Shown one piece after another: positions 55,658 through 64,000 of a stretch of DNA of 64,000 nucleotides. Numbering within the stretch: the stretch's first letter is position 1; every line of letters starts with the position of its first letter. This DNA is from Billgrantia ethanolica (lineage in GTDB: Bacteria; Pseudomonadota; Gammaproteobacteria; Pseudomonadales; Halomonadaceae). The position numbers and the translations under genes are program-made. The stretch is taken from contig NZ_JABFTX010000002.1 in the NCBI RefSeq assembly GCF_021404305.1, forward strand, positions 558,001-622,000. The letters run 5' to 3'. Below the pieces are notes generated by a model. That model had not been told where the DNA came from. It worked only from the letters and a program-made list of their open reading frames with translations, and made no database searches.

Positions 55658-56341
55658 ATGGCAACGGTACTCGCCTTCGATGTCTACGGTACCCTGATCG
55701 ATACCCATGGCGTGGTCGCCGAACTGGAAGAGCGGCTCGGCAGGGGCGGCAGGGCGGAGCGGGCCGCGGAGTTCTCGCGGCGCTGGCGCGACAAGCAGCT
55801 GGAGTACAGCTTTCGCCGCGGCCTGATGGGGGCCTACGTGACCTTCGGGCAGTGCACTCGGGAAGCTCTGGATTTCACCGACCGCGCCCTGCAGACGCAG
55901 CTGTCGGACGTCGACAAGGACCACCTGATGTCGGTCTACGGACGTCTGCCGGCCTTTGCCGAGGCCGCCGGTGCGCTGAAGCGGCTGGCGGCGAGCGGCA
56001 TGCGCTGCGTGGCCTTTTCCAACGGCACCCTCGAGGCGGTCAGCGGCCTGCTGGAACAGGCCGGGATAGGCGAATGCTTCGAGGCGGTGGTCAGCGTCGA
56101 TGAGGTCAAGCGCTTCAAGCCCGACCCTGCCGTCTACGCCCACCTACGCAACCGCCTCGACGTCGCTCCCGGCGATACCTGGCTGATCTCGAGCAACCCC
56201 TTCGACGTGATCGGCGCGCGGCATGCCGGACTGCATGCCGCCTGGGTGCGGCGCAGCCTCGATGCACCCTTCGACCCCTGGGGCATCGAGCCGGACCTGA
56301 CCGTCACCGATCTGGACGCGCTTTCCGACCGCCTGGGCTGA
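55658..56341 (+). CDS. HAD-superfamily hydrolase, haloacid dehalogenase type II
   Basis: Cytoplasmic HAD hydrolase of 227 residues. The nucleophile D8 (FDVYGTL), serine motif II (AFSNGTLEAV), lysine and the KPDPAVYAHL region, and SSNPFDVIGARHAG of type II 2-haloacid dehalogenases are present. GAGGAG precedes the ATG at 55658. It lies 89 bases after eutC in the same direction and may belong to the ectoine locus, perhaps dealing with a phosphorylated or reactive by-product; true dehalogenation is not implied. The end of the coding sequence is tandemly repeated downstream. Confidence 0.87.
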   Translation: MATVLAFDVYGTLIDTHGVVAELEERLGRGGRAERAAEFSRRWRDKQLEYSFRRGLMGAYVTFGQCTREALDFTDRALQTQLSDVDKDHLMSVYGRLPAFAEAAGALKRLAASGMRCVAFSNGTLEAVSGLLEQAGIGECFEAVVSVDEVKRFKPDPAVYAHLRNRLDVAPGDTWLISSNPFDVIGARHAGLHAAWVRRSLDAPFDPWGIEPDLTVTDLDALSDRLG

Positions 56342-56398
56342 AGGCTCTTCGACAGCTTGAGCTGAAGGCTTTTCGACAGCCTGAGCTGAAGGCTCTCC
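56338..56398. repeat. 24-bp tandem repeat copying the 3' end of the HAD gene
   Basis: CTGAAGGCTCTTCGACAGCTTGAG (56338-56361) is followed directly by a second copy with two changes (56362-56385) and a partial third (56386-56398). The last 18 bases of the repeat match the gene's final codons before its stop (56320-56337) at 15 positions, so each unit repeats LxDxLx plus a stop codon. Confidence 0.8.
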
Positions 56399-56457
56399 TG
56401 TGTCAGCTGCGGCCCCCATCCTTATGGCGCCTCGAAGTGGTCGGGGCTGTCGTCGGT

Positions 56458-56817
56458 TCAGGCTCGTCCGGAGCCTGTCTGGCGCGATCCTGAACCCGGT
56501 ATGTTCTGAGCTACGTCTCGGTCGTCGCGGTAGGGCAACTCATCGAAGTCGGGCTCACCATCCCGTGGCTCCAGCGGCAGCCGGTTTTCCTCAATGATGC
56601 TTTCATCCTCGTCAAGGGGCAGCCCCTCTTCGATGATGGGCGGTTCATCGGGGACTATTTCGCCCACGTGCTCAAGATTGGTATCGAGCACATCCGACTC
56701 TTCCGTGCCCACGATCTCCACGGCCATCTCCCAATACCGCTGCTGTTGGTCTTCGGGTCGCCCATCGGCTTCCCACAATTCTCGCGCGACTTCTCGTATA
56801 CGTTTCTCGTCAGCCAT
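56458..56817 (-). CDS. DUF2934 domain protein
   Basis: Small acidic protein of 119 residues. The first about 35 residues match DUF2934 (RIREVARELWEADGRPEDQQQRYWEMA), a short helical domain of unknown function found in many Proteobacteria, often near stress genes. The rest is disordered in appearance and rich in Glu, Asp and Pro (PPIIEEGLPLDEDES). AAGGAG precedes the ATG. It converges on the HAD gene and lies alone; cytoplasmic. Confidence 0.8.
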   Translation of the reverse strand: MADEKRIREVARELWEADGRPEDQQQRYWEMAVEIVGTEESDVLDTNLEHVGEIVPDEPPIIEEGLPLDEDESIIEENRLPLEPRDGEPDFDELPYRDDRDVAQNIPGSGSRQTGSGRA

Positions 56818-56978
56818 CCTGGCACTCCTTGCATCCGAACATGGTGTCGGAACACGGCTGGCGCAGCGCTGCTACCTGACGCCCCGGTGTTCCTTCATAC
56901 CGCTCACCTTAGCGTGGTATCGACAAGCGCACTTTGGCAAGGCAGGCGTATTTTGACTCAACCTGAATGGCCCCAATC

Positions 56979-57614
56979 TCATTGGCCCAGCTCGATCACC
57001 CTGCCGCCGGCGTCCTCGGCATCCTCGCGGTCGTGGGTCACCAGCAGGCTGGGCAGCCCCGCCTCGCGCAGCCGGTCGAAGACCAGTCGGCGCATGTCGT
57101 GGCGCAGCTGCCGGTCGAGCTTCGAGAAGGGTTCGTCGAGCAGTACGGCACGCGGTTCGGAAAGCAGCAGGCGCATCAGCGCCACGCGGGCCTTCTGGCC
57201 GCCGGAGAGGGTGGCCGGGTCGCGTGGCCCGAAGCCGGCCAGGCCGACCTGCGCCAGCGCCGTCTCGCCCCTTGCCGCTTTGTCCGGCATGGCGCGGGGC
57301 ATGCCGAAGCGAAGGTTGCCGGCCACCGAGAGGTGTGGGAACAGCAGCGGGTCCTGGAACAGCAGGCCGATACCGCGGCGCTCCGCCGGCAGGCTGGCGA
57401 TGTCGTGCCCGTCGAGCAGTATCCGGCCGCTGGCCTGGAAGGCCGGTGACAGGAAGCCGGCCAAATAGCCCAGCAGGGTCGACTTGCCCGAGCCCGACGG
57501 CCCCATCACAGTAAACACCTCGCCGGGACCGATCTCGGCATCGAGTTCGAGCAGCGTGCTGCCGGCCAGGGTGATGCGGACCTCGTCCAGCACCAGGCGG
57601 TGACCTGTGCTCAT
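56979..57614 (-). CDS. ynjD: ABC transporter ATPase, YnjD type
   Basis: Compact ATPase of 211 residues lacking a regulatory C-terminal domain, as in YnjD. Walker A GPSGSGKST (38-46), Q-loop LLFQDPLLFPH, signature LSGGQKAR, Walker B AVLLDEPFSKLD and switch LLVTHD are complete. The ATG at 57614 overlaps the stop of the permease gene (ATGA) and has AGGGG upstream. A much longer open frame on the same strand runs across the permease gene but is out of phase with it and is a chance frame. Confidence 0.9.
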   Translation of the reverse strand: MSTGHRLVLDEVRITLAGSTLLELDAEIGPGEVFTVMGPSGSGKSTLLGYLAGFLSPAFQASGRILLDGHDIASLPAERRGIGLLFQDPLLFPHLSVAGNLRFGMPRAMPDKAARGETALAQVGLAGFGPRDPATLSGGQKARVALMRLLLSEPRAVLLDEPFSKLDRQLRHDMRRLVFDRLREAGLPSLLVTHDREDAEDAGGRVIELGQ

Positions 57615-59305
57615 GGTGAACCCCTCATGTCGCGTCGATTGCGCCACAGCAGCCGCGGCAAGCCCACGGCGATGATGAAGCCTACCAGCGGCAGGCTGGA
57701 CTGAACCATCGCCCACACGCCGATCACCCGACGATTGCCACCGGCGGCCAGCGACACCGCCTCGGTGGTCACGGTAGGCACACGGCCGGCACCCAGCAGC
57801 AGGGTGGGCAGGTACTGGCCGATACTGACGGCCAGGCCCACGGCGGCGGCGGTGAGCAGCGGCGCCAGCAGCAGCGGCAGCCGCACCCGCCAGAAGGCGC
57901 CGTTGCGCGAGGCGCCGAGACTTACCGCCAACTGCGACCAGCGCGGGTCGAAGCGGCGGTAGCTCTCCGCGAGGGAGAGGAACACGTAGGGCAACACGAA
58001 CAGCAGGTGGCCGAAGATCACCAGCGCATGGGTAGGGCGCGTGCCCAGCGACTCCATCACCACCACCAGCCCAAACAGGAAGGCGATCTGCGGCACGATC
58101 AGCGGCAGGTAGAGCAGCGTCAGTGCCGAGAGCAGCCGTCCCTGGGCCGGCTGCCGACCCGTTCGCTGCTCGTTCTCCAGCGCTGCCAGGGTCAGCGCCA
58201 GAGCGATCAGCGTAGCGCCGATGGCGATCAGCGCCGTGGTGGCGACCGGCCCCGCAAGGGCGGGCAGGGCGCGCAGCCAGTGCGCCGCGGTGAGGCCTTG
58301 CGGCAGGGCATCGGGAAAGCGCCAGAAGCCGGCAATGGAATATAGCGCCAGGCCGGCGATGCCGGCGAAGGCGGTGAACGTGGCCAGCCCGATCAGCCCT
58401 TTGCCGGCCAGACGCAGCGGCGAATCGCCGCTGCCGCGTCCGCCACGCGCGAGCCAGTGCCGCCCCAGCCGGGCGACCAGGCGTTCCAGGCACCACCAGG
58501 CGATGAGCGCCGCGGCCGTGACGCCGAGCTGCAGCACGGCGCCGGCCGAGGCCATGAAGCGCCGGCTCAGATCGGGGTCGTTGAACCAGGCGAGAATCGA
58601 GACCGCCAGCGTCGGCGGCAGGGTCGGGCCGAGAATCAGCGCCACGTCCACCACCGACGTGGCATAGGCGATGACGGCAAAGACCGGCAGTCGGATCAGC
58701 GGATAGAGCGAAGGGGTCACCACCTTGAGCCAGGCGGTGGTCGGGCGATAGCCGAGCGAGCGGGCCATGGCCACGCGCCGCTCCGGGTCGAGCTGGGGCA
58801 GGGCGGCAAGGCACATCAGCAGCAGGAAGGGGATCTCCTTGATGATCAACCCGGCCATCAGCGAGAGCCCCCAGGGGTCCTGAACGATCAGCACGTCCGG
58901 CGGACGCTCCCAGCCGGTCAGCCCCGGCGAGACCAGTCGTGACAGCAGGCCGGATGGTGCGATCAGGAAGGCCAGGCCGAAGGCCGCGGCGGCATGGGGG
59001 ATCGACAGCAGCGGCGCGACCAGGCGTCGGATCCATCGGTCCAGCCGGCTGCCCGATACGCCGGCCAGAAACAGCAGCACCACGGTGAGCGAGATGGCCG
59101 TGGTAATCAGACCGCTGGCGAAACTCACGCCCACCGAGCGGGCCAGGCCCGGTTGGGCCAGGAGCAGCCGCCAGGGCTCCAGGCTGAAGGCATGGCCGCC
59201 CAGCGCCGGCAAATAGCCGAACGCAGGCAGTACCGCCATGGTCAGGCCGGCCAGTATCGGGCCGACCAGCAGGATGACGATCAGCCACGGAGCAAGGCGC
59301 AGCAT
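57611..59305 (-). CDS. ynjC: ABC transporter double permease, YnjC type
   Basis: Inner-membrane protein of 564 residues formed by two fused permease halves with about twelve helices in total. Coupling loops are visible in the first half (ERRVAMARSLGYRPTTAWLKVVTPSLYP) and the second (RFDPRWSQLAVSLGASRNGAFWRVRLP). This fused layout is found in the ThiP-like YnjC family. It starts 15 bases after the binding-protein gene and overlaps the ATPase gene by four bases. Confidence 0.9.
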   Translation of the reverse strand: MLRLAPWLIVILLVGPILAGLTMAVLPAFGYLPALGGHAFSLEPWRLLLAQPGLARSVGVSFASGLITTAISLTVVLLFLAGVSGSRLDRWIRRLVAPLLSIPHAAAAFGLAFLIAPSGLLSRLVSPGLTGWERPPDVLIVQDPWGLSLMAGLIIKEIPFLLLMCLAALPQLDPERRVAMARSLGYRPTTAWLKVVTPSLYPLIRLPVFAVIAYATSVVDVALILGPTLPPTLAVSILAWFNDPDLSRRFMASAGAVLQLGVTAAALIAWWCLERLVARLGRHWLARGGRGSGDSPLRLAGKGLIGLATFTAFAGIAGLALYSIAGFWRFPDALPQGLTAAHWLRALPALAGPVATTALIAIGATLIALALTLAALENEQRTGRQPAQGRLLSALTLLYLPLIVPQIAFLFGLVVVMESLGTRPTHALVIFGHLLFVLPYVFLSLAESYRRFDPRWSQLAVSLGASRNGAFWRVRLPLLLAPLLTAAAVGLAVSIGQYLPTLLLGAGRVPTVTTEAVSLAAGGNRRVIGVWAMVQSSLPLVGFIIAVGLPRLLWRNRRDMRGSP

Positions 59306-59320
59306 CGGCAGCGGCTGTCC

Positions 59321-60517
59321 CTAGCGGCCGACGTAGCGCGCCTGCCAGGCGTCCTGCAGCGCCGTCATCCAGCTCGGGTGCGGCTCCGGCAGGGTCTCGG
59401 TCAGCGCCTCCGGTGCCAGCAGGGCGGGATTGTCGCGCGCCTGTTCGAAGAGTGCGCGGGTCTCGGCATCGAGGCGCGTCACGTCGAGCACGGTGGGGTC
59501 GCCCCACACCGAGATGTCCTGCTTGCGCGCCTGGGCCTCGGGCGAGAGCAGGAAATCGGCCACCACCATGGCGGCGGCACGGCGCGGTGAGTTGAACGGA
59601 ATGGCAACGAAATGCACGTTACCCAGGGTGCCGCCGTCGAGTACGTAGCTGCGGGTCGTTTCGGGCAGCTCGAAGTCGGCCACCGCGGCGGCCGGCTCCG
59701 CCGGATTGAAGGTGAAGGCCAGTGCGACTTCGCCGTCGGCCATCAGCCGCCGCAGCTCGGGGCCATTGGCGGGAAACTGCCGCCCGCTGCGCCATAGGTG
59801 AGGGTGAAGGGCGTCGAGATACTCCCACAGCGGTGCCGTGACGTCTTCGAAGTCGCTCTGCGCCACCGGTTCATAGAGGGCATCGCTATCGTCGACCAGG
59901 GCAATGAGGGCCTGCTTGAGGAAGGTGCTGCCGAGGAAGTCGGGCAGGCGGGGGTAGGTGAAGCGTCCGGGATTGGCCTCGGCCCAGGTGAGCAGCTGTG
60001 TCATGCTGCGCGGCGGCTCGTCCCCGACTTCGTCGGCGTCGTAATAGAAGGTGATCTGTGCCTTGCCCCAGGGCGACTCGTAGCCTTCCGTGGGCAGGGT
60101 GAAGTCGGTGACCACCTCGGGATTGTGCTCGGGAAAGGTCAGCGCGAAGTTGGGCAGTCGCTCGGCGAAGGGGCCGAACAGCAGGTCGTTCTCTTTCATG
60201 GCGGCGAAGTTCTCGCCGTTGAGCCAGATCAGATCGATGCTGCCGTCGTCGTGATTGCCGGCGCTGCGCTCGGCCAGCACCCGGGAGACGGCGGCACCGG
60301 TATCGTCGATCTTGACATGCACCAGCTCGATATCGTGCTGGTCCCGCACTTGCCGCTTGACCCATTCGAGATAGTCGTTGACCCGCGTATCGCCGGCCCA
60401 GGCGTGCCAGTAGACGCTCTGGCCGCGGGCTTCGTCGAGCACCTGCGACCATGAGTCGGCCGCCGCCGGCGGTACCAGGATCAACGAGAGGGCTATGGCA
60501 GTGACAAGAGGGCGCAT
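59321..60517 (-). CDS. ynjB: ABC transporter substrate-binding protein, YnjB type
   Basis: Periplasmic receptor of 398 residues with a signal peptide (core 5-17, cleavage near PAAAD) and the YnjB features VYWHAWAGDTRVNDYLEWV, IDLIWLNGENFAAMKE, and SPWGKAQITFYYDAD. The family is related to iron and thiamine receptors but its ligand is unknown. AGGAG precedes the ATG. Gene order ynjB-ynjC-ynjD is the same as in E. coli. Confidence 0.9.
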   Translation of the reverse strand: MRPLVTAIALSLILVPPAAADSWSQVLDEARGQSVYWHAWAGDTRVNDYLEWVKRQVRDQHDIELVHVKIDDTGAAVSRVLAERSAGNHDDGSIDLIWLNGENFAAMKENDLLFGPFAERLPNFALTFPEHNPEVVTDFTLPTEGYESPWGKAQITFYYDADEVGDEPPRSMTQLLTWAEANPGRFTYPRLPDFLGSTFLKQALIALVDDSDALYEPVAQSDFEDVTAPLWEYLDALHPHLWRSGRQFPANGPELRRLMADGEVALAFTFNPAEPAAAVADFELPETTRSYVLDGGTLGNVHFVAIPFNSPRRAAAMVVADFLLSPEAQARKQDISVWGDPTVLDVTRLDAETRALFEQARDNPALLAPEALTETLPEPHPSWMTALQDAWQARYVGR

Positions 60518-60654
60518 CGTCGTGCTCCTGGCTTGGCTTCGTGGCGGGTTCGGCTTTCTCGGCTTCGCCTGCTAACCTGATTTAAGGAGAAACTGAATCA
60601 CCAACAGTAGGGTCCTACAAGCATACCCATATCACGACGCGAGGTAAGTCTGTC

Positions 60655-62151
60655 ATGAGCGTGCGCCGTGTCGCCCGGCTTCACCGTCTTGTGCTGTGGT
60701 TCAGCTTCCTGTGCCTGGCTGTCGGAGGTGGTCTGCTGGCCTGGCAGAGCCAGGCTCAGGAGAACGAACGCATCGCCCTGGTGATGACGGTGGAGGGTGC
60801 CATCGGGCCGGCCACCGGCGACTACTTCGAGCGCGGGCTGCGCAAGGCGGCCGAGCGCAATGCCGAACTCGTCATCGTGCAGATGGACACCCCGGGCGGG
60901 CTCGATGCCACCATGCGCAGCATGATCCGTTCCATGCTCACCTCGCCGGTGCCCGTGGCCATCTACGTCTCGCCCAGCGGCGCCCGGGCCGCCAGCGCCG
61001 GCACCTATCTGCTCTACGGCAGCCACGTTGCCGCCATGGCGCCCTCGACCCATCTCGGCTCGGCCACGCCAGTACAGATGGGCGGTGGCTTTCCCGGCCT
61101 GGACGAGCGCGACGAAGAGGAAGAGACCGAGGAGCGCAACGCACGGGAGAACGACGAGGCGGAGCAGGAAGCCGACGAGGCCAATGAGGCCGCCGATGCC
61201 GAGGCCGCGGAGGCCGAAGGCGACGCTCCCGCCGAGCCTGCCGATACGCGTCGGCGCGGCGAGACCGCCATGGAGCGCAAGGTGCTGGAGGACGCCGTCT
61301 ATTACATTCGCGGGCTGGCCGAGCGCCATGGCCGCAACGCCGACTGGGCCGAGGAGGCGGTACGCGAAGCGGTCAACCTGACCTCCCGCGAAGCGCTCGA
61401 AATCAACGTCATCGACGTGGTGGCGCGTGACATCGACGACCTGCTGGAGCAGATCGACGGTCGCGAGGTGGTCATGGAGCGTGGCGAGCTTACTCTCAGT
61501 ACCGCCGACATCACCGTCGAGCGCTTCGATCCCGACTGGCGCACCCAGTTCCTGCAGGTGATCACCAACCCCAACGTGGCCTACTTCCTGATGATCATCG
61601 GCTTCTACGGGCTGATCTTCGAACTCTCCAATCCGGGGGCCCTGGTGCCGGGCACCATCGGCGTCATCTCGCTGCTGCTCGCGCTGTTCGCCTTTCAGCT
61701 GCTGCCGATCAACTACGCCGGCCTGGCGCTGATCCTGGTGGGGCTGGGCTTGATCGTGAGCGAGGCGCTGATGCCGAGCTTCGGCATCCTCGGCATGGGC
61801 GGGATCGCGGCCTTCGTGATCGGCTCGGTGATGCTGATGGATACCGACCAGCTCGCCGTCTCGCTGCCGATGATCGGCGGCGTCGCCCTGGTGGCGGCGG
61901 GGCTCATGCTGTGGGTGATGATTCGCTTCACCGGCCTGCGCCGGCGCCCGGCCCGCACCGGCCAGGAGCAGCTGATAGGCTGTCATGGCATGGCCCTGGA
62001 GGACTTCCGGCAGGAAGGCCATGTGCGCATGCGGGGGGAGCGCTGGAATGCGCACAGCCCCGTTGCCGTGAGGCGTGGAGAGGCGGTTAGGGTGGTGGCG
62101 GTCGACGGCCTGACGCTACACGTCGAACCCGTGCAACGAACCCCTCGGTAA
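60655..62151 (+). CDS. nfeD: NfeD-family membrane serine protease
   Basis: Long-form NfeD (498 aa): an N-terminal signal/anchor, a ClpP-like protease domain with the nucleophile S114 in ARAASAGTYLLYGSH, an unusual highly acidic insert of about 60 residues (about 145-205, Glu/Asp/Ala-rich), a catalytic-lysine helix region (ERKVLEDAVYYI), then about five transmembrane helices and a C-terminal OB fold. Related proteases cleave the C-terminus of the stomatin partner, whose gene follows 51 bases downstream. It starts a new rightward unit divergent from ynjB. Confidence 0.93.
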   Translation: MSVRRVARLHRLVLWFSFLCLAVGGGLLAWQSQAQENERIALVMTVEGAIGPATGDYFERGLRKAAERNAELVIVQMDTPGGLDATMRSMIRSMLTSPVPVAIYVSPSGARAASAGTYLLYGSHVAAMAPSTHLGSATPVQMGGGFPGLDERDEEEETEERNARENDEAEQEADEANEAADAEAAEAEGDAPAEPADTRRRGETAMERKVLEDAVYYIRGLAERHGRNADWAEEAVREAVNLTSREALEINVIDVVARDIDDLLEQIDGREVVMERGELTLSTADITVERFDPDWRTQFLQVITNPNVAYFLMIIGFYGLIFELSNPGALVPGTIGVISLLLALFAFQLLPINYAGLALILVGLGLIVSEALMPSFGILGMGGIAAFVIGSVMLMDTDQLAVSLPMIGGVALVAAGLMLWVMIRFTGLRRRPARTGQEQLIGCHGMALEDFRQEGHVRMRGERWNAHSPVAVRRGEAVRVVAVDGLTLHVEPVQRTPR

Positions 62152-62202
62152 TGTAACGGAATTCATCGAGTCCAAGCGCAACACACATCAAGGAGAGTTC
62201 TC

Positions 62203-63003
62203 ATGATGCTCGAATATCTCATTCCGGTCGTCCTGCTGTTCATGCTGATCGCCGCGTCGATCCGCATTCTGCCGGAGTACAAACGCGGCGTGATCTTCTT
62301 CCTCGGTCGCTTTCAGTCGGTCAAGGGGCCGGGGTTGATCATCGTCATTCCCGGCATCCAGCAGATGAGCGTGGTGGACCTGCGTGTGATCACCATGGAC
62401 GTGCCGGAGCAGGACGTCATCTCCCAGGACAACGTCACGGTAAAGGTCAACGCGGTGCTCTACTTCCGTGTGGTCGATCCGGAGAAGGCGATCATCCAGG
62501 TCGAGAACTTTGCCGTGGCCACCAGCCAGCTGGCCCAGACCACGCTGCGTTCGGTGCTCGGCAAGCACGACCTCGACGAGATGCTCTCCGAGCGCGACAA
62601 GCTCAACGACGACATCCAGGAGATCATCGACGCCCAGACCGAGGAGTGGGGCATCAAGGTGGCCAACGTCGAGATCAAGCATGTCGACCTCAACGAGAGC
62701 ATGATCCGCGCCATCGCCCGGCAGGCCGAGGCCGAGCGTGAGCGTCGTGCCAAGGTGATCCACGCCGAGGGTGAGCTGCAGGCCTCGAAGAAGCTGGTCG
62801 AAGCGGCCAACGTCATGGCCGAGAACTCCGCCGCCCTGCAGCTGCGCTATCTGCAGACCATGAGCGACATGAGCAACAAGAACGCCTCGACCATCGTCTT
62901 CCCGCTGCCGATGGACATCATGGAGGCGTTCCGGCACATGCAGGCGTCCACCGCCCAGGCGAAGACCAACGCCACGCGGCCAAGCGACCTGGGCGAAGGC
63001 TGA
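62203..63003 (+). CDS. Slipin (stomatin/prohibitin-like) membrane protein
   Basis: Membrane-microdomain protein of 266 residues with one N-terminal hydrophobic hairpin (about 3-20), an SPFH domain ([18 protein letters not shown] to about 170) and a C-terminal coiled coil rich in Ala/Glu/Arg ([21 protein letters not shown]). AAGGAG precedes the ATG. It is the canonical operon partner of nfeD, organising membrane lipid domains or quality control. The pattern is the archaeal/bacterial slipin rather than the QmcA branch. Confidence 0.93.
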   Translation: MMLEYLIPVVLLFMLIAASIRILPEYKRGVIFFLGRFQSVKGPGLIIVIPGIQQMSVVDLRVITMDVPEQDVISQDNVTVKVNAVLYFRVVDPEKAIIQVENFAVATSQLAQTTLRSVLGKHDLDEMLSERDKLNDDIQEIIDAQTEEWGIKVANVEIKHVDLNESMIRAIARQAEAERERRAKVIHAEGELQASKKLVEAANVMAENSAALQLRYLQTMSDMSNKNASTIVFPLPMDIMEAFRHMQASTAQAKTNATRPSDLGEG

Positions 63004-63011
63004 GCGAAGCG

Positions 63012-63035
63012 TGCCACGTCCCCCCGGACGTGGCA
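63012..63035. terminator. Hairpin after the slipin gene
   Basis: Perfect 10-bp stem TGCCACGTCC / GGACGTGGCA with CCCC loop, eight bases past the slipin stop codon. No T-tract is present, so partial read-through into the next gene is likely. Confidence 0.5.
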
Positions 63036-63068
63036 TGCTGAGGCGATCCGACGGAATTCGAGGTCGCC

Positions 63069-63983
63069 TTGATCCACTCTCTTTCGCACCGCCAGCAGGG
63101 GCTGCTGCTGACCGGCGGCGGTGCGCTGATCATTTCCCCCGACGCCCTGCTGATCAAGCTGATCGCTCTGCCCGACAGCGAGATTCTGGTCTGGCGCGGG
63201 CTGCTCACCGCACTGGGTTTCCTCCTCATCATGCTGGCCCGCCACGGTGCCGGCACCGTGGCTGCCTATCGCCGCTGCGGCTGGACCGGCATCGGCGTGG
63301 CCGTGCTGTTCAGCCTTTCCACCTACGGCTTCGTGCTCGGCAATCAGTACACCAAGGGCGGCAATGTGCTGATGATCCTGGCCGGGGCGCCGCTGATTGC
63401 GGCACTGCTGTCACGCTTGTTCCTCGGCGAGCGGCTGCCCCGGCGCACCTGGCTCGCCATCTGGATCTGTCTGTTCGGCACCTCGCTGATCGTGCTCGAC
63501 GATGCCGGGGCGGGGTCGTGGATCGGCAACGCCTTCGCCCTGCTGGCGGCCACGGCGCTGGCGGCCAACTTCACCCTGTGCCGTACCCGCCCCGGGGTCG
63601 ACATGAGCCCGATGCTCACACTGTCGGGGCTGATCGTGGCCGCCACCGCGGGGCTGCTCGGGCTGGCCGGCGGCGGCATCGCGTTGCCGCCGGCCGATAG
63701 CCTGCTGTTGCTGATACTGCTGTGCCTGGTGCTGCTGCCGCTGGGCTTCACCCTGATTCAGCGGGGGCCGCTCTACCTGCCCGCCGCCGAGGTGGGGCTG
63801 CTGATGCTGATGGAAGTGGTGGTGGGCACGCTATGGGTATGGTGGCTGCTGGCCGAACGACCGGCGCCCATTGCCCTGCTGGGCGGCGGCCTGGTGCTGG
63901 GCACGCTAGTGGCCAAAGGGCTCTACGAGCGCCGCATCGAGCGGCGACTAAGGGCTCAGGGTGCGGCATTGCAGCGGAACTGA
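63069..63983 (+). CDS. EamA/DMT-family transporter
   Basis: Inner-membrane protein of 304 residues with ten hydrophobic helices arranged as two EamA repeats; the DMT motif is seen around ILVWRGLLTALGFLLI and in the second half at LYLPAAEVGLLMLMEVVVG. Such carriers export amino acids or other metabolites, with unknown substrate here. The start is a TTG at 63069 with GAGGTCG in front; no ATG fits. It lies 66 bases after the slipin hairpin. Confidence 0.9.
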   Translation: MIHSLSHRQQGLLLTGGGALIISPDALLIKLIALPDSEILVWRGLLTALGFLLIMLARHGAGTVAAYRRCGWTGIGVAVLFSLSTYGFVLGNQYTKGGNVLMILAGAPLIAALLSRLFLGERLPRRTWLAIWICLFGTSLIVLDDAGAGSWIGNAFALLAATALAANFTLCRTRPGVDMSPMLTLSGLIVAATAGLLGLAGGGIALPPADSLLLLILLCLVLLPLGFTLIQRGPLYLPAAEVGLLMLMEVVVGTLWVWWLLAERPAPIALLGGGLVLGTLVAKGLYERRIERRLRAQGAALQRN

Positions 63984-64000
63984 TAGAATGCGCCGCTCGT

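Noticed and set aside
57615..59507. Apparent N-terminal extension of the YnjD ATPase to 842 residues
   Set aside because: The upstream part is out of phase with the YnjC permease and arginine/alanine-rich; the true ATPase start at 57614 has a ribosome site and overlaps the permease stop.

Overview
The window reads as a chromosomal segment from a GC-rich, moderately halophilic gammaproteobacterium, most likely Halomonas or a close relative (Halomonadaceae). The main pointers are a complete ectoine/hydroxyectoine catabolic locus (doeA, doeB, doeX, doeC, doeD, eutB, eutC with an EnuR-type MocR regulator), an alpha-glucosidase whose catalytic residue numbering (D202/E271) matches the Halomonas sp. 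H11 enzyme, a BetT-type BCCT carrier and strongly GC-biased third codon positions. This assignment is inference from gene content; no 16S or other marker is present. No tRNA, rRNA or CRISPR array was seen.

Layout, left to right. (1) 1-86: the first codons of a probable T6SS VgrG, cut by the window edge. (2) 435-5177: alcohol oxidation module of a periplasmic PQQ alcohol dehydrogenase carrying the Asp-x-Asp lanthanide signature, an ExaC-type aldehyde dehydrogenase and a zinc AdhP. (3) 5212-8865: an ECF sigma/anti-sigma pair flanked by two paralogous SAM methyltransferases and a periplasmic cupin, driven by a mirror-image pair of ECF promoters (GGAAC-N17-CGTCCTGGC on both strands). (4) 9012-13365: YjbQ protein, SulP anion transporter, BetT. 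(5) 13864-17086: TRAP transporter with a Tat-exported binding protein. (6) 17166-24444: envelope-stress type operon MFP-RND-histidine kinase-response regulator plus a Spy/CpxP-like protein. (7) 24561-24835: a MITE-like element touching the stop codon of aglR. (8) 24836-31880: aglEFGAK-aglR alpha-glucoside uptake and hydrolysis operon. (9) 32049-39095: LysO exporter, DUF3108 protein, pncB/pncA, a NIT-domain chemoreceptor, ghrA.

(10) 39126-56341: the ectoine degradation locus. EnuR is divergent from doeA-doeB-doeX. Ectoine is opened by DoeA to N-acetyl-diaminobutyrate, deacetylated by DoeB to diaminobutyrate, transaminated by DoeD and oxidised by DoeC to aspartate; EutB/EutC belong to the hydroxyectoine branch. 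Between doeX and doeC sits a tightly packed four-gene block (nitrilase-type amidase, ATP-grasp ligase, C45-type Ntn hydrolase, 925-aa fold-type I decarboxylase) whose combination I do not recognise as a described pathway. It is the best candidate for a new system here, possibly diverting diaminobutyrate or another ectoine intermediate.

(11) 56458-63983: DUF2934 protein, ynjBCD-type ABC transporter, nfeD-slipin membrane pair and an EamA transporter. Several small repeat structures punctuate the region: the MITE, a structured element between doeC and doeD, phased A-tracts before doeC, and a 24-bp tandem repeat copying the end of the HAD gene.
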